Source of the DNA: Maratus speciosus
Lineage: Eukaryota; Arthropoda; Arachnida; Araneae; Salticidae
Length of the DNA: 64,000 bases
NCBI GenBank assembly: GCA_963932465.1
Contig: OZ010800.1
Location: forward strand, 97,111,307 to 97,175,306
Direction of reading: 5' to 3'
Of the stretch, positions 46,878-59,400 are shown piece by piece (positions within the stretch are counted from its first letter, which is position 1; every line of letters begins with the position of its first letter). Made by a program: the position numbers and the translations under genes. The notes below the pieces were generated by a model, which did no database searches, was not told the origin of the DNA, and saw only the letters and a program-made list of their open reading frames with translations.

Positions 46878-47060
46878 GGGGCGGTGTTATTTCTATGAAA
46901 CCACTTAATTTTAATTCCCAAATGCTACAATGGCACCAGAATTTTGGTAAAATATTTTTTGGTTTATATACGCGAAATATAGCATTTGTAATTTGCAAAT
47001 AAATTTGTTTTCGAATTCCGGTGTCAATCATTAATTTCAATACTTAAGCAATGAAATTGC
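46878..47060 (+). repeat. Dispersed repeat family D, right part
   Basis: CCACTTAATTTTAATTCCC, ATGGCACCAGAATTTTGG and the inverted GAATTCCGGTGTCAATCA. It is the continuation of 44693-44715 across the insertion. Confidence 0.65.
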
Positions 47061-49400
47061 TTTGTCCCAGAAAGAGTTAAACGTAGAGCGTAGTTGAAAA
47101 CGTACGTTGAGCAATAATGTCCGACATTAAACTGATGTTGTCGCAAACTTTTGTGCAGCCCTGTATATAATCTACGGAATTCATACACATAAAAAAAACA
47201 ATTAAATTCACAAGCACATATTCGAACTAAAAGCGCACTTCCAGGAATTATTGTTCGTACTCAAAAGTACCCAATAACATATATCCATTTCATGGCAATG
47301 CGACAACATTTACGCAAGTTAGAGCAGAGACAGGCAGAAAGACATACGGGCAGGCAAATCGAATTCATAAACAATTTTCAACTATGTTGGAAAGTGTTAA
47401 AAATGGTAATCAATATCGAAGTAAACTAAAATAATACAAAATAATAGTTTAGTATACGTTTATTAAACACATGATATCAGATTAACTGCTTTTAACTAAG
47501 ATATTTAACGGTGGTAGTCCCATTTTTCGCTGTATATTATATCTGCCTGAATGATTATGAGATATACATTCTAATCACATACTATATCTATCTATATCTA
47601 TGTTATACTACATTAAACGCTTATATATAAATTATTCTGGAATTGCCTTGGATATTTCTATTTCATAATATGAACTACAGAGTTAAAATATGGAAAAAAA
47701 AAGTTTTCCTATAATTAGTATTATAGGTGCCATCGTTGGCTCGTCGTATTTTACGTGACTGGGATGTTAGAATTTATTTTGACAACAAGCGTAAATGTGA
47801 CGTCAGTAATATACGCAGCTATGAAAACTCGGTATTTTTATGTTAGACTTGCGCAAATCTCGCCAATATTTTTTTCGTCAATAGCAACATTTATATTTTG
47901 CGTTTATAAATTGAAAATGACTGTTTGGTGTCAAAATAAAATGTTTTGGTTTATAGGACTGTTTTTTCTTATTATATTTTTCTTTTTATTCTTTTAATTG
48001 AAATTAGTGACAGGAATGTATTTTAAATGAAGTGAGGGAAAGTTTTATATATTAAATCAAATAAATGCAATAATGAACAATATTTGGCGATTTATCACCT
48101 GTGCACAATAAATGTAAATGTACCAAAAACTTCTAACTGTATCAAAAAAGGAGAGTGAAGAAATACAAAATCGGACAAGATAGGTATCCCAAAAGAAATT
48201 CGGTGAATTTTAATCTGACTGCTCGCTAAAGGCTTAAAGTGAGCAATATTGACAGCAATTATGCTTTAAAGAGTTAACTCTGACTATCATAAGTGGCTTT
48301 CAAAATTTTACGTTTCACCAAACCCTACTCACTAAAATACGTGAATTCGTATGCAGCCCGATTATGACACATTATCCATATATGAGAATAGAAAATCTGT
48401 AGGCAATTGGTCCAAAAATCTGTAGGAAATTGTCCTATTTTTGCAGATATTTTAAAGAATATATTAAAAAAATCTGCAGATATTTTCAGGTAAAGATAAA
48501 TCTTCAAGATTTCTAGACTTCTGTAGAATTTCTGGAGAAAGTGGAGATTTCTTCAGATAATCTGAAGATTATTTTTAGTGGGGAATTATAGATTTTCTAA
48601 TTTTGCGTAATAATGTCTACTGCCAAGGTTATCGTGAAAAAATATAAGAAACAATATGGTTTTATATAAATGTGAATATAATAAAAAGATTTTCAAAAAA
48701 AACACTCCATTGCACCAAATAGAATTAGATAAAACAAATCAATTGTCAGCGGATTCAATTACGGAAGGTTTTCAAATCTCGGCATTAGTGAACGTATTGC
48801 TACTGATAAGTAAACGGAGTTAAAGCACAAATAACTAAGTGGGTTAACTGATTTTTGTCAAAAAATATTAATTACACACGAATTTAAAAAAAAAAAAACT
48901 ATGCTAAATGCTGCCTTGATTGTAATGAGTTCTTGATTTCTGTATCATAATCTTGCTATTGACGAATAGTTAAGTAAGTCAATTAAATTTTGAATAAAAG
49001 TAACATGATGAAATACTTAGCTTACAACTAATGGAGACTAAACTGGTCGCCAGAGGCGGCTAGTATTAGAATAATGTGATATTTTTGAAAGGAAAAAAGA
49101 GTGAAAATTACTTCGATTTTTTTTATCCCGACCTGTTAAAAAAGTGTATGTTTCTTTATAAAAAATCCCTGCCGGCCCGGCCTACAGGCAGAGGTAGATT
49201 TCGAAGTCAAATATACTAATTTCACAAACAAAAACTAAATCATGATTAGAGATAAATCCACTTTAACAATTTCATCTGGCCACTTTTGACGAGTTTTTAT
49301 TTCATTTTTATATAATAGCTGGTTTTATCATAATCATGTTAGGGCGGTATTAAAAAAAATACTTTTCCATGCTCAACAACTCGAAATTTTCTGGCATAAA
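47061..49400. other. AT-rich sequence, no supported gene
   Basis: It contains short hairpins (TTCAGATAATCTGAA near 48553) and AT microsatellite patches (near 47580). An 80-codon frame at 47755-47997 is hydrophobic because of T-richness and has no known motif. A short GC patch (CTGCCGGCCCGGCCTACAGG) lies near 49169. Confidence 0.5.
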
Positions 49401-49419
49401 TCCAGATTCATTTTTACTT

Positions 49420-49422
<3 letters not shown>

Positions 49423-49462
<40 letters not shown>
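49423..49462. repeat. (TA)n microsatellite
   Basis: Pure TA dinucleotides immediately before unit Z copy 2. Confidence 0.95.
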
Positions 49463-49466
<4 letters not shown>

Positions 49467-50848
49467 CTTGCTGACATGATTTTTGAAGAGATTTATAAGC
49501 GACCTGTGTTTTTATTTTTTGTTCAATTAATAAAAACTTGATATATAAACAATCATTTTCTCAGAAGGACAATATTTTTCGTTTCTAACACAATCGCTTC
49601 GGGAAATTCCGTTCAATATGCCCAACTTGACATCATTTTTTGAAATATATTCTGCCTCTATCAAAAAATCGATCATTAAGGTACATTATATAGTTTCTGA
49701 ATAAGCGAATGTACCAATTAAATGCGTTTGAGAGCAAAAATGAATAAAAAATTGAGTCAGAAAATAAGCAGTTTGGATTTGAGTGCATCCTTAATACAAT
49801 GATTTTTCCAACACAATCCGCTTCGGTAAATTCGGTTCAAAATGCCCTTTTTAACAGCATTTTTAAAAATATATTCTGCCTCTATCAAAAAATCGACCAT
49901 TATGGTAAATTATATAGTTTCTGAGTAAGAAAACGGACCAATTGGAAGCCTTTGAGAGTAAAAATGAATTGTAAAATGTGTCAGAAAATAAGCAGTTTGG
50001 TTTTGAATACACCCTTACTAAGATGAATTTTTTCTTCAACCGCTATGTATTTTTAATTTGTTTTTGCTGTAAGAATTGGTCCTATCCAAAACTTATCTAT
50101 ATAGATGTTGTAGACAATATTAAGAAGATATATAATAAATTCATGGGGATTTTATATCTTTTGAATTGACGGAGTTATGGATTTTTTTTCTACTTCAAAC
50201 CCCTTTTTTGTTTTTGTTTTCGTTTTTAATTTTTTTTTGCGGTACGAATTGGTCCTATCAAAAACTTGTGAATATAAAAGTTGTAGATAATGTTAAGGAG
50301 ATTTATAATAAAATTAATTGGATTTGATATCTTGAGAATTGACGAAGTTATGATTTTTTTTCTCCCAAAAACCCTATTTTTGAGCCCATTGAGCCCATTT
50401 TCAGCTTTATTAAAAATCTGTGATACATAAATTTTTCGCCCTCTTTTTAGAAGTAATAAAAACTTTAAACAGATTTGATATGTACAAAAATTAAGAATTT
50501 ATGGGGGGTTTTCTGTTTTCACAATACCCCTCCTATTTCCATCCCCTTGGTCCGATTTTGCCCATTAACGAACTTGACCGAGATCTTATACCCATTGATT
50601 TTATGTGTCAGTTTGGAAGATATTGGTGCAGAATTACGAAAGTTATCGTGTCCAGAAGAAAGTGATATATATATATAGATAGATAGATACATATATATAT
50701 ATATATATATATATAAAGTTTTTTACTGAGGGTGGTTTTGGGTTCTAGGGGTCATGATCGGTATAGATCTGCAAAAGTTTTTCAGAAATTCCAACATAGG
50801 AACGATACCAATAGGTAGTATTTCATACGAAATTTACCTAAAAAAAAT
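49461..50848 (+). mobile_element. Family Z unit, copy 2 (1388 bp)
   Basis: It begins ATGAAACTTGCTGACATG. It carries two modules resembling part of the 1.9-kb unit (AATCGCTTCGGGAAATTCCG, then TCCTTAAT), two modules with TTGGTCCTATC and GTTGTAGA, then CCATTAACGAACTTGACCG, a (TA)n tract (50664-50715), GAGGGTGGTTTTGGGTTC and a terminal hairpin (50812-50840) ending CCTAAAA. No coding frame holds up between copies. Confidence 0.85.
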
Positions 50849-52042
50849 ATGAAACATGCTGACGTGATTTTTGAAAAGATTTATAAGCGACCTGTGTTTT
50901 TATTTTTCATTCAATTAATTAAAACTTGATTAATAAACAATTATTTTCTCAGTAGGGCAATATTTTTCGTTTCTAACACAATCGCTTCGGGAAATTCTGT
51001 TCAAAATGCCCACTTCGACATCATTTTTTGAAACATATTCTGCCTCTATCAAAAAATCGATCATTACATTACATTATATAGTTTCTGAATAAGAGAATCT
51101 AGCAATGTGATGCGTTTGAGAACAAAAATGAATTTAAAAATGAGTAAAAAAATAAGCAGTTTGGATTTGAGTGCATCCTTAATGCAATGATTTTTCCAAC
51201 ACAATCCGCCTCGGGAAATTCGGTTCAAAATGCCCACTTTAATAGCATTTTTAAAAATATATTCTGCCTCTATCAAAAAATCGACCATTTCGGTACATTA
51301 TATAGTTTCTGAGTAAGAAAACGTAACAATTGGAAGCCTTTGAGAGCAAAAATGAATTGTAAAATGAGTCAGAAAATAAGCAGTTTGGATTTGAATACAC
51401 CCTTACTTAGATAATTTTTTTGTTCAACCGCTATGTATTTTTAATTTGTTTTTGCTGTAAGAATTGGTCCTATCCAAAACTTGTCTATACAGATGTTGTA
51501 GACAATATTAAGAAGATAGATGATAAATTCATGGGGATTTTATATCTTTTGAATTGAAGGAGTTATGGATTTTTTACTTCTTCAAACCACGTTTTTGTTT
51601 TCGTTTTTAATTTTTTTTGCGGTACAAATTGGTCCTATCAAAAACATGTGAATATAAAAGTTGTAGATAATATTAAGGAGATTTATAATAAAATTAATTG
51701 GAATTGATATCTTGATAATTGAGGAAGTTATGATTTTATTTCTCCCAAAAACCCTATTTTTTGCGCCCCTTGAGCCCATTTTTAACTTTATAAAATATTT
51801 GTGATACATAAATTTTTCTCCCTATTTTTAGAAATAATAAAAACTTTAAACTGATTTGATATGTATAAAAATTAAGAAGTTATGGGGGGGGGTTGTTTTC
51901 GCAAAACCCCTCCCTATTTCCATCCCCTTGATCGGATTTTGCCCATTAACGAACTTGACCGAGATTTTATACCCATTGATTTTATGTATCAGTTTGGAAG
52001 AGATTGGTGCAGAATTACGAAAGTTATCGTGTCCAGAAGAAA

Positions 52043-52118
<76 letters not shown>

Positions 52119-52245
52119 TTTTTACTGAGGGTGGTTTTGGGTTCTAGGGGTCATGATCGGTGTAGATCTGCAAAAATTTTTCAGAAATTCCAACATAGCA
52201 ACGATCCCAATAGGTAGTATTTCATACGAAATCTACCTAAAAACC
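50849..52245 (+). mobile_element. Family Z unit, copy 3 (tandem to copy 2)
   Basis: It is collinear with copy 2 throughout, offset by 1388 bp, with a longer (TA)n tract at 52045-52114. Its terminal hairpin, TAGGTAGTATTTC / GAAATCTACCTA (52211-52239), pairs fully apart from one bulged T. The 90-codon frame at 51856-52128 is tyrosine/isoleucine from (TA)n and not a gene. Confidence 0.85.
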
Positions 52246-53570
52246 CGTAACAAAAATAGAATAAATACAAATGTGCGACGTTAGACGTTGTCGTCAGATA
52301 TCCTATGCAATTAGATCTTCTGAAAATATTAAAATGCAAACGAGACATTTGAAAAGAACATTTCCATAAATTAGCGGTCTAGTGTCTTCGCGTGACTAGC
52401 ATAGGCTACAAAAAATGAAGGGTTAAGAATGAAAACAATGTTATTGACAGATAATTAGATGAATGTTTCTCATGGTTCTTTGTTTAAGAATCTTAACTTT
52501 TCTCCTTCTTTCACTTTTATATCAATATTCAACTGTGTTTTTCTTTCAGAAGGCTTTATTCATTTCCTTACCTTTGTTATTAATTTCAGCTGTGTGTTTT
52601 TGAAGCACAAACCTGATTTTTGCTTCGTTACAAGATTTCTGTCAATAATACGCCATCCTAGCTGAAAGTTGATACTGTCATCTGAAATTTCAGAACATAT
52701 GACTACCCGTGAGTCTTCAAATGTATCTTGTATGCAAGGGGGTGGAGAAATGCATCATTTAACTCGCCACTGGCGAGTGAATTTTTAGGTAGTCTTTGAA
52801 AACTGCAAACTATAGAGATATGCCGAAACATTTTTTTTGTAGTAGTTAGCTCTATTTTTCAGCTTTCCTAATTACTGTGATGTAAACATGGTACTAAGTT
52901 CTATTTTATAATAAACTTTCATCTCTTGTTTATATTTCTTAATTTTAGAAGAAAAAAAAATCAACATGCATTATTGGGATAGTAAGCAATTTTTTCTGAG
53001 TTGTGTAAATTTTATCATAAAAATTTTCAACTACAATAGAAAATTTTTGACAAAATTTACACATTTATTCAAAATTTACGTTGCGTTTTACTGGCTGGTG
53101 AAATAAATCTTTGGCAGGTAAGATTTTCTAGAAATCCCCCACACCTGTGCACGCATTAAAAAATAAATCTTATAAAAAATATATCAAGAATTTACTTGCG
53201 AAGTATAATGAAATAAGATTAAGGGCATTTAAATCTTGTTTCAATGGGAACTCTTTTAATACGCAAACAATTCCTGAGTTTTTAAAGAAATTGAAAATTA
53301 TCTTCGAATTAAATCACTTACAAATCTGCATCTACTAGAAGAAAACAAGATTAAATAGCTTGATTAGCAAAGACAATTTTATTTCATTCTGCTTCCCCTG
53401 TTTCACTCTTAATGCTTGATTATACCTGCTATTTTTTTATACAAAGGTGTACTTAAAATTGCAATGTACGCATTTTTGTTTACTTAAAAAAAATTACTCA
53501 TTTCACTAATTATTTATTAAAACATCTCGCAATGAACAAGACAAAAATAATAATATGCAACATAAAGTAT
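52246..53570. other. AT-rich sequence, no supported gene
   Basis: It holds a 60-nt hairpin at 53003-53062 (GTGTAAATTTT...AAAATTTACAC with an inner AAAAATTTTC/GAAAATTTTT stem). The frames at 52459-52665 and 53147-53338 have no recognised motif. Confidence 0.5.
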
Positions 53571-53589
53571 TAATCTATACTCATTATTA

Positions 53590-56312
53590 TCTATACTCCA
53601 ATTATAAAGAGGAAAAAATTGTTTATTTGTCGGAGGTAAGCTCTGGAACTACCGAACCGATTCCAAAAGTAATGGTATCAAAATGATGGTGTGAGTCCAA
53701 CTTAGAACATAGGCTATATCTTATGTCGGTGCCACTACCCCAAAGGGGGTGTAGGGGCAAAAAACGTTCTAAAAATGCAATTTTAGCGTTACTGAAGGGC
53801 CTAGAAATATGAAATTTTGAGTATTAGTTACTTATAAGATATAAATGATGTCTAAGAACAGTTCTTAAACAATTCGAAATTTAAAAGGGGTGAAAATGCA
53901 CAAAAAGCGTTCTAAAAAACGTTCTAAATGGTAGTTTCCACACAATCTCAGGAAATACCAAACCGATTTAAAAAATATTGGTGTCAAACTGATGGTGACA
54001 ATGCTTGCTCCAATATAGGCTATGTTTTATGTCGGTGTCACTACCCCAAAGGGGGTGCAGGAGCAAAAAACGTTCTAAAAATGTGAATTATGTGTTACTG
54101 AAGGGCCTAGAAATTTGAAATATTAGCTAATTTTAGATATAAATGATGTCTAAGAATAGTTCTTAAACAATTCGAAATTTAAAAGGCGTGAAAATGCGCA
54201 AAAAGCGTTCTAAAAAACGTTCTAATGGTGGTTTCTACACAATCTCAGGAAATACCAAACCGATCTAAAAAATAATGGCGCAAAATGATGGTGACAACCT
54301 TTGCTCCAACATAGGCGATGTTTTATGTCGGTGCCACTACCCCAAAGGGTGAGAACAGAAGAAAAACGTTCTAAATTGCGGCTTTTGCGTTACGGAAGGG
54401 CCTATAATCGTGAAATTTGGAATGATAGTTAGTTATAAGATATCAATGATCTCTAAGGACATTTCCTAAAAAAATCGAAATTTAAAAGGTGGTCAAAATG
54501 CGCAAAAAGCGTTGTAAAAACTTTCTAAATTGCGATTTCTATGCAATCTCAGGAAGTACTGAACCGATTTCAAATATAATGGTGTAAAAATGATGGTAAC
54601 AGATCTTGCTCCAAGATAGGCTATATTTTATTTCTGTTTCCACTACCCCAGAGGAGATGCAGGAGCAAAATGCGCGAAAAGCGTTCTAAAAACATTCTAA
54701 ATGCCGATTTGTCAGCAATATCTCAGGAACAATGAATCTGATTTCAAACGTAATAGTAGGAAATTGATACTGACAGGGACTGATCTAACATAGGCACTAT
54801 TTTATGTCGTTATCACTATCACCAAGACGTTGCAGGAGCAAAAAAGCGTTCTAAATTTCGATTTTTGTGATCGGTAGGGGCTAGCAACTTAAAATTAGGC
54901 AAGGTACATATTTATTAGATATAAATGATCTTTAAGAACAGTTTCGAAAAAATTGGAAATTTAAAAAGGGGTGAAAATGCGCGAAAAGCGTCCTAAAAAC
55001 ATTCTAAATTGCGATTCTACTCAATCTAAGGAAATACCAAAGCTATTTCAAAAGTAATGGTTGCAAATAAATGGTGACAGTCCCTGCTATAACATAGGTT
55101 ATATTTTATGTTGCTGTCACTACCATCTGAGGCTGAGGGTTGCAAGAGCAAAACATGTTCTAATTTGCGTTTTTTGCACAACTGAGGGGTCTAACACTTT
55201 GAAGTATGGAATGGTATTTACTTACAAGATGCAGCTGCTTTCTAAGAACAGTCGAAAGAAAATTCCAAATTAAAAAAAATGAAGTGAGTGAAAAGCGTTA
55301 TAAATTACAATTTTTAAGCAAACTTATAAATCACCATAACGATTAAAAAAAATAATGATGACAAATTTTGGTGATAGAATCTGCTTAAACATAAGCTATG
55401 CTTTATGTCTGTTCCACTACCACCAGAGGGTTGCAGGAGCTAAAAACTTTCTAAATTGCGATTTCTGTGATACTGAAAAGGCTAGAAACTTTAAATATGA
55501 CATGGTAGTTACTTATAAAATATAAATGCACTCGAAGGAACGTCGAAAATAAATTCGAATTAAAAAGGTGTGAAGCGAAGGGGAGGTACGAAAAGAATTC
55601 TAAAAAAGTTCTAAATTACGATTCTATGCAATTTCAGGGAATATAAACCGATTATAAAAGTAATAGTTGCGAATCAATGGTAACAGTCTCTGATCCTACA
55701 CAGGCTATATTTTATGCCGATGATTCTACCATCTGTGATTCACAGGAACAACAAACGCTCTAAAAAAGGCCTTTAAAAGCTTTCTAAATTACGTTTCTGT
55801 GGAATATTAGGAAATAACAAACCAATTTCAAAATTAATGTTGGCAAATTAATGGTGACAGCTCCTATTTCAACATAGCCCTTTATGTTTATAGATGGTGG
55901 TAGGACTTGGAATTTGACATGATGGTTAATTTTAAGATGTAAGAAGATGGTTTCTAAAAAATTCAAAACTTCAAATGAATACTGAAATGAGCGTATTAAT
56001 TGAGCATAAATGTTTCAAAATATTTTCTAATTTATTATTTATTTAGTTTTATTTCGTTTTATTAATTTAAGTCTCATTTCTGCCTGATGCGGTGTAATAA
56101 TTATGTTTATTCAAACTGTGTTTTAAATAGTAATTTTTGAATTATTCCTAAAAGTAGTAAGTACCTTTTAATAAAAACACCTTTTAATAAAATAAAATAT
56201 GGCCTTTTAATAAATTAAAAATTTAGTTAGTAGCTTTTAATAAAAATTAGACATATAAACATCTCTTGGCATATTTCAAATATTACGCGAGCAAAGCCGC
56301 GGTGTTTGCTAG
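53590..56312 (+). mobile_element. Helitron-like element H1, full length, non-autonomous
   Basis: The 5' end is TCTATACTCCAATTATAAAG. The 3' end is ATTACGCGAGCAAAGCCGCG, then GTGTTTGCTAG-T. The hairpin CGCG(A)GC-AAA-GCCGCG sits ~10 nt before CTAG, as expected for Helitrons. The interior is nine modules alternating ~300 and ~175 bp, each with an AACCGATT block, a CATAGGCTAT block and GCAGGAGCAAAAAACGTTCT. Near the 3' end CCTTTTAATAAAA repeats several times. No Rep or helicase frame exists. Confidence 0.88.
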
Positions 56313-56321
56313 TCTATACTT

Positions 56322-56353
<32 letters not shown>

Positions 56354-56367
56354 TCATCTATACTTCA
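56313..56367 (+). repeat. Iterated Helitron 5' tip with (ATC)n microsatellite
   Basis: Between H1 and H2 the tip TCTATACT appears at 56313, again near 56356, and then begins H2. A (TCA)n run of about nine units separates the first two. A similar extra TCTATACT precedes H1 at about 53574. Confidence 0.8.
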
Positions 56368-59300
56368 TCTATACTCCTATTATAAAGAGGAAAAAATTGT
56401 TTATTTGTCGGAGGTAAGCTCTGGAACTGCCGAACCGATTCCAAAAGTAATGGTATCAAAATGATGGTGTTAGTCCAACTTAGAACATAGGCTATATCTT
56501 ATGTCGGTGCCACTAACCTAAAGGAGGTGTAGGATCAAAAAACGTTCTAAAAATGCGATTTTAGCGTTACTGAAGAGCCTAGAAATATGAAATTTTGAAT
56601 ATTAGTTACTTATAAGATATAAATTATGTCTGAGAACAGTTCTTAAACAATTCGAAATTTAAAAGGGGTGAAAATGCACAAAAAGCGTTCTAAAAAACGT
56701 TCTAAATGGTGTTTCTACACAATCTCAGGAAATACCAAACCGATTTAAAAAATATTGGTGTCAAAATGATGGTGACAACGCTTGCTCCAAGATAGGCTAT
56801 GTTTCATGTCGGTGCCACTACCCGAAAGGGGGTGTAGTAGCAAAAAACATTCTAAAAATGCGATTTTAGCGTTACTGAAGAGCCTGGAAATATGAAATTT
56901 TGAATATTAGTTACTTATAAGATATAAATGATGTCTAAGAACAGTTCTTAAACAATTCGAAATTTAAAAGGGGTTAAAATGCACAAAAAGCGTTCTAAAA
57001 ACGTTCTAAATGGTAGTTTCTACACAATCTCAGGAAATACCCAACCGATTTAAAAAATATTGGTGTCAAAATGATGGTGACAACGCTTGCTCCAAGATAA
57101 GCTATGTTTTATGTCGGTGTCACTACCCCAAAGGGGTTTGCAGGAGCAAAAAACGTTCTAAAAATGCGATTTATGTGTTACTGAAGGGCCTAGAAATATG
57201 AAATTTGAAATATTAGCTACTTATTAGATATAAAGGATTTCTAAGAACAGTTCTTAAACAATTCGAAATTTGAAAGGGGTGAAAATGCGCGAAAATCGTT
57301 CTAAAAAACGTTCTAAATAGTATTTTCTACAAAATCTCAGGAAATACCAAACCGATTTTTAAAATATTGGTGTCAAAATGACGGTGACAACCCTTCCTCC
57401 AACATAGGCTATGCTTTATGTCGGCGCCACTAACCCAAAAGGGGTGCAGGAGAAAAACGTTCTAAATTGCGGCTTTTGCGTTACGGAAGGGCCTAGAATC
57501 GTGAAATTTGGAATGGTAGTTAGTTATAAGATATCAATGATCTCGAAGGACATTTCCTAAAAAAATCGAAATTTAAAAGGGGGTCAAAATGCGCAAAAAG
57601 CGTTGTAAAAAACTTTCTAAATTGCGATTTCTATGCAATCTTAGGAAGTTCTGAACCGATTTCAAATATAATGGTGTAAAAATGATGGTGACAGATCTTG
57701 CTCCAAGATAGGCTATATTTTATATCTTCCACTACCCCAGGGGAGATGCAGGAGCAAAATGCGCGAAAACCGTTCTAAAAACGCATCTAAATGCCGATTT
57801 GTCGGCAATATCTCAGGAAGAATGAATCTGATTTCAAACGTAATGTTAGGAAATTGATGCGGACAGCCTCTGCTCTAACATAGAAGCTATTTTATGTCGG
57901 TATCACTATCACTAAGACGTTGCAGGAGCAAAAAACGTTCTAAATTTCGATTTTTGTGATCGGTAGAGGTTAGCAACTTAAAATTAGGCAAGGTACATAT
58001 TTATTAGATATAAATTATCTTTAAGAACAGTTTCGAAAAAAATTGGAAATTTAAAAAGGGGGGGGGGGGAATGCGCGAAAAGAGTCCTAAAAACTTTCTA
58101 AATTGCGATTTCCACTCAATCTACGGAAATACCAAAGCTATTTCAAAAGTAATGGTTGCAAATCAATGGTGACAGTGCCTGCTATAACATAGGTTGTATT
58201 TTATGTTGCTGTCACTACCATCTGAGGGTTGCAAAAGCAAAACATGTTTTAATTTGCGTTTTTTGCACAACTGAAGGGTCTAACACTTTGAAGTATGGCA
58301 TGGTATTTACTTACAAGATGCAACTGCTTTCTAAGAACAGTCGAAAGAAAATTCCAAATTTAAAAAAATGAAGTGAGTGAAAAGCGTTATGAATTACAAT
58401 TTTTAAGCAAATTTATAAATTACCAAACCGATTAAAAAAATAAAGATCACAAATTTAGGTGATAGAACCTGCTCAAACATAAGCTATATTTTAAGTCTGT
58501 TCCACTACCACCAGAGGGTTGCAGGAGCTAAAAACTTTCTAAATTGCGATTTCTGTGATACTGAAAAGGCTAGAAACTTTAAATATGACATGGTAGTTAC
58601 TTATAAAATATAAATGCCCTCGAAGGAACGTCGAAAATAAATTCGAATTAAAAAGGGGTGAAGCGAAGGTGAGGTGCGAAAAGCATTCTAAAAAAGTTCT
58701 AAATTACAATTCTATGCAATTTCAGGGAATATAAACCGATTATAAAAGTAATAGTTGCGAATCAATGGTAACAGTCTCTGATCTTGCACAGGCTATATTT
58801 TATGCCGATGATTCTACCACCTGGCGTTCACAGGAACAACAAACGTTCTAAAAAGGGGCTTTAAAAGCTTTTTAAATTACGTTTCTGTGGAATATTAGGA
58901 AATAATAAACCGATTTCAAAATTAATGTTGGCAAATTAATGGTGACAGTTGCTGTTTCAACATAGCCCTTTATGTTGAGTGACTTGTTAGAACTTGGAAT
59001 TTGACATGATAATTAATTTTAAGATGTAAGAAGATGGTTTCTAAAAAAATCAAAATTTCAAATGAATACTGAAATGAGCGTATTAATTGAGCATAAAAGT
59101 TTCAAAATATTTTCTAAATTATCATTTATTTAGTTTTATTTCATTTTATTAATTTAAGTCTCATTTCTACCTAATGCTGTGTAATAATAATGTTTAATCA
59201 AACTGTGTTTTAAATAGTAATTTTTGAGTTATTTCTAAAAGTAATAAGTACCTTTTAATAAAAAAAAAACCTTTTAATAAAATAAAATATTACCTTTTAA

Positions 59301-59400
59301 TAAAATAAAAATTTAGTTAGTACCTTTTAATAAAAATTAGACATAAATATCACTTGGCATATTTCAAATATTACGCGAGCAAAGCCGCGGGGTTTGCTAG
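56368..59400 (+). mobile_element. Helitron-like element H2, full length
   Basis: The 5' end is TCTATACTCCTATTATAAAG; the 3' end is GCAAAGCCGCGGGGTTTGCTAG. It is collinear with H1 but has about ten modules, one more near the 5' end, and a G run near 58055. The ~3.03-kb interior is non-coding. Confidence 0.88.

Noticed and set aside
47755..47997. 80-codon hydrophobic frame, possible membrane peptide
   Set aside because: Hydrophobicity follows from T-richness; there is no ATG at the start, no homologue I recognise and no repeat conservation.
51856..52128. 90-codon frame ending in Tyr-Ile repeats
   Set aside because: The end is (TA)n microsatellite; the sister frame at 50475-50678 is shorter and diverges.
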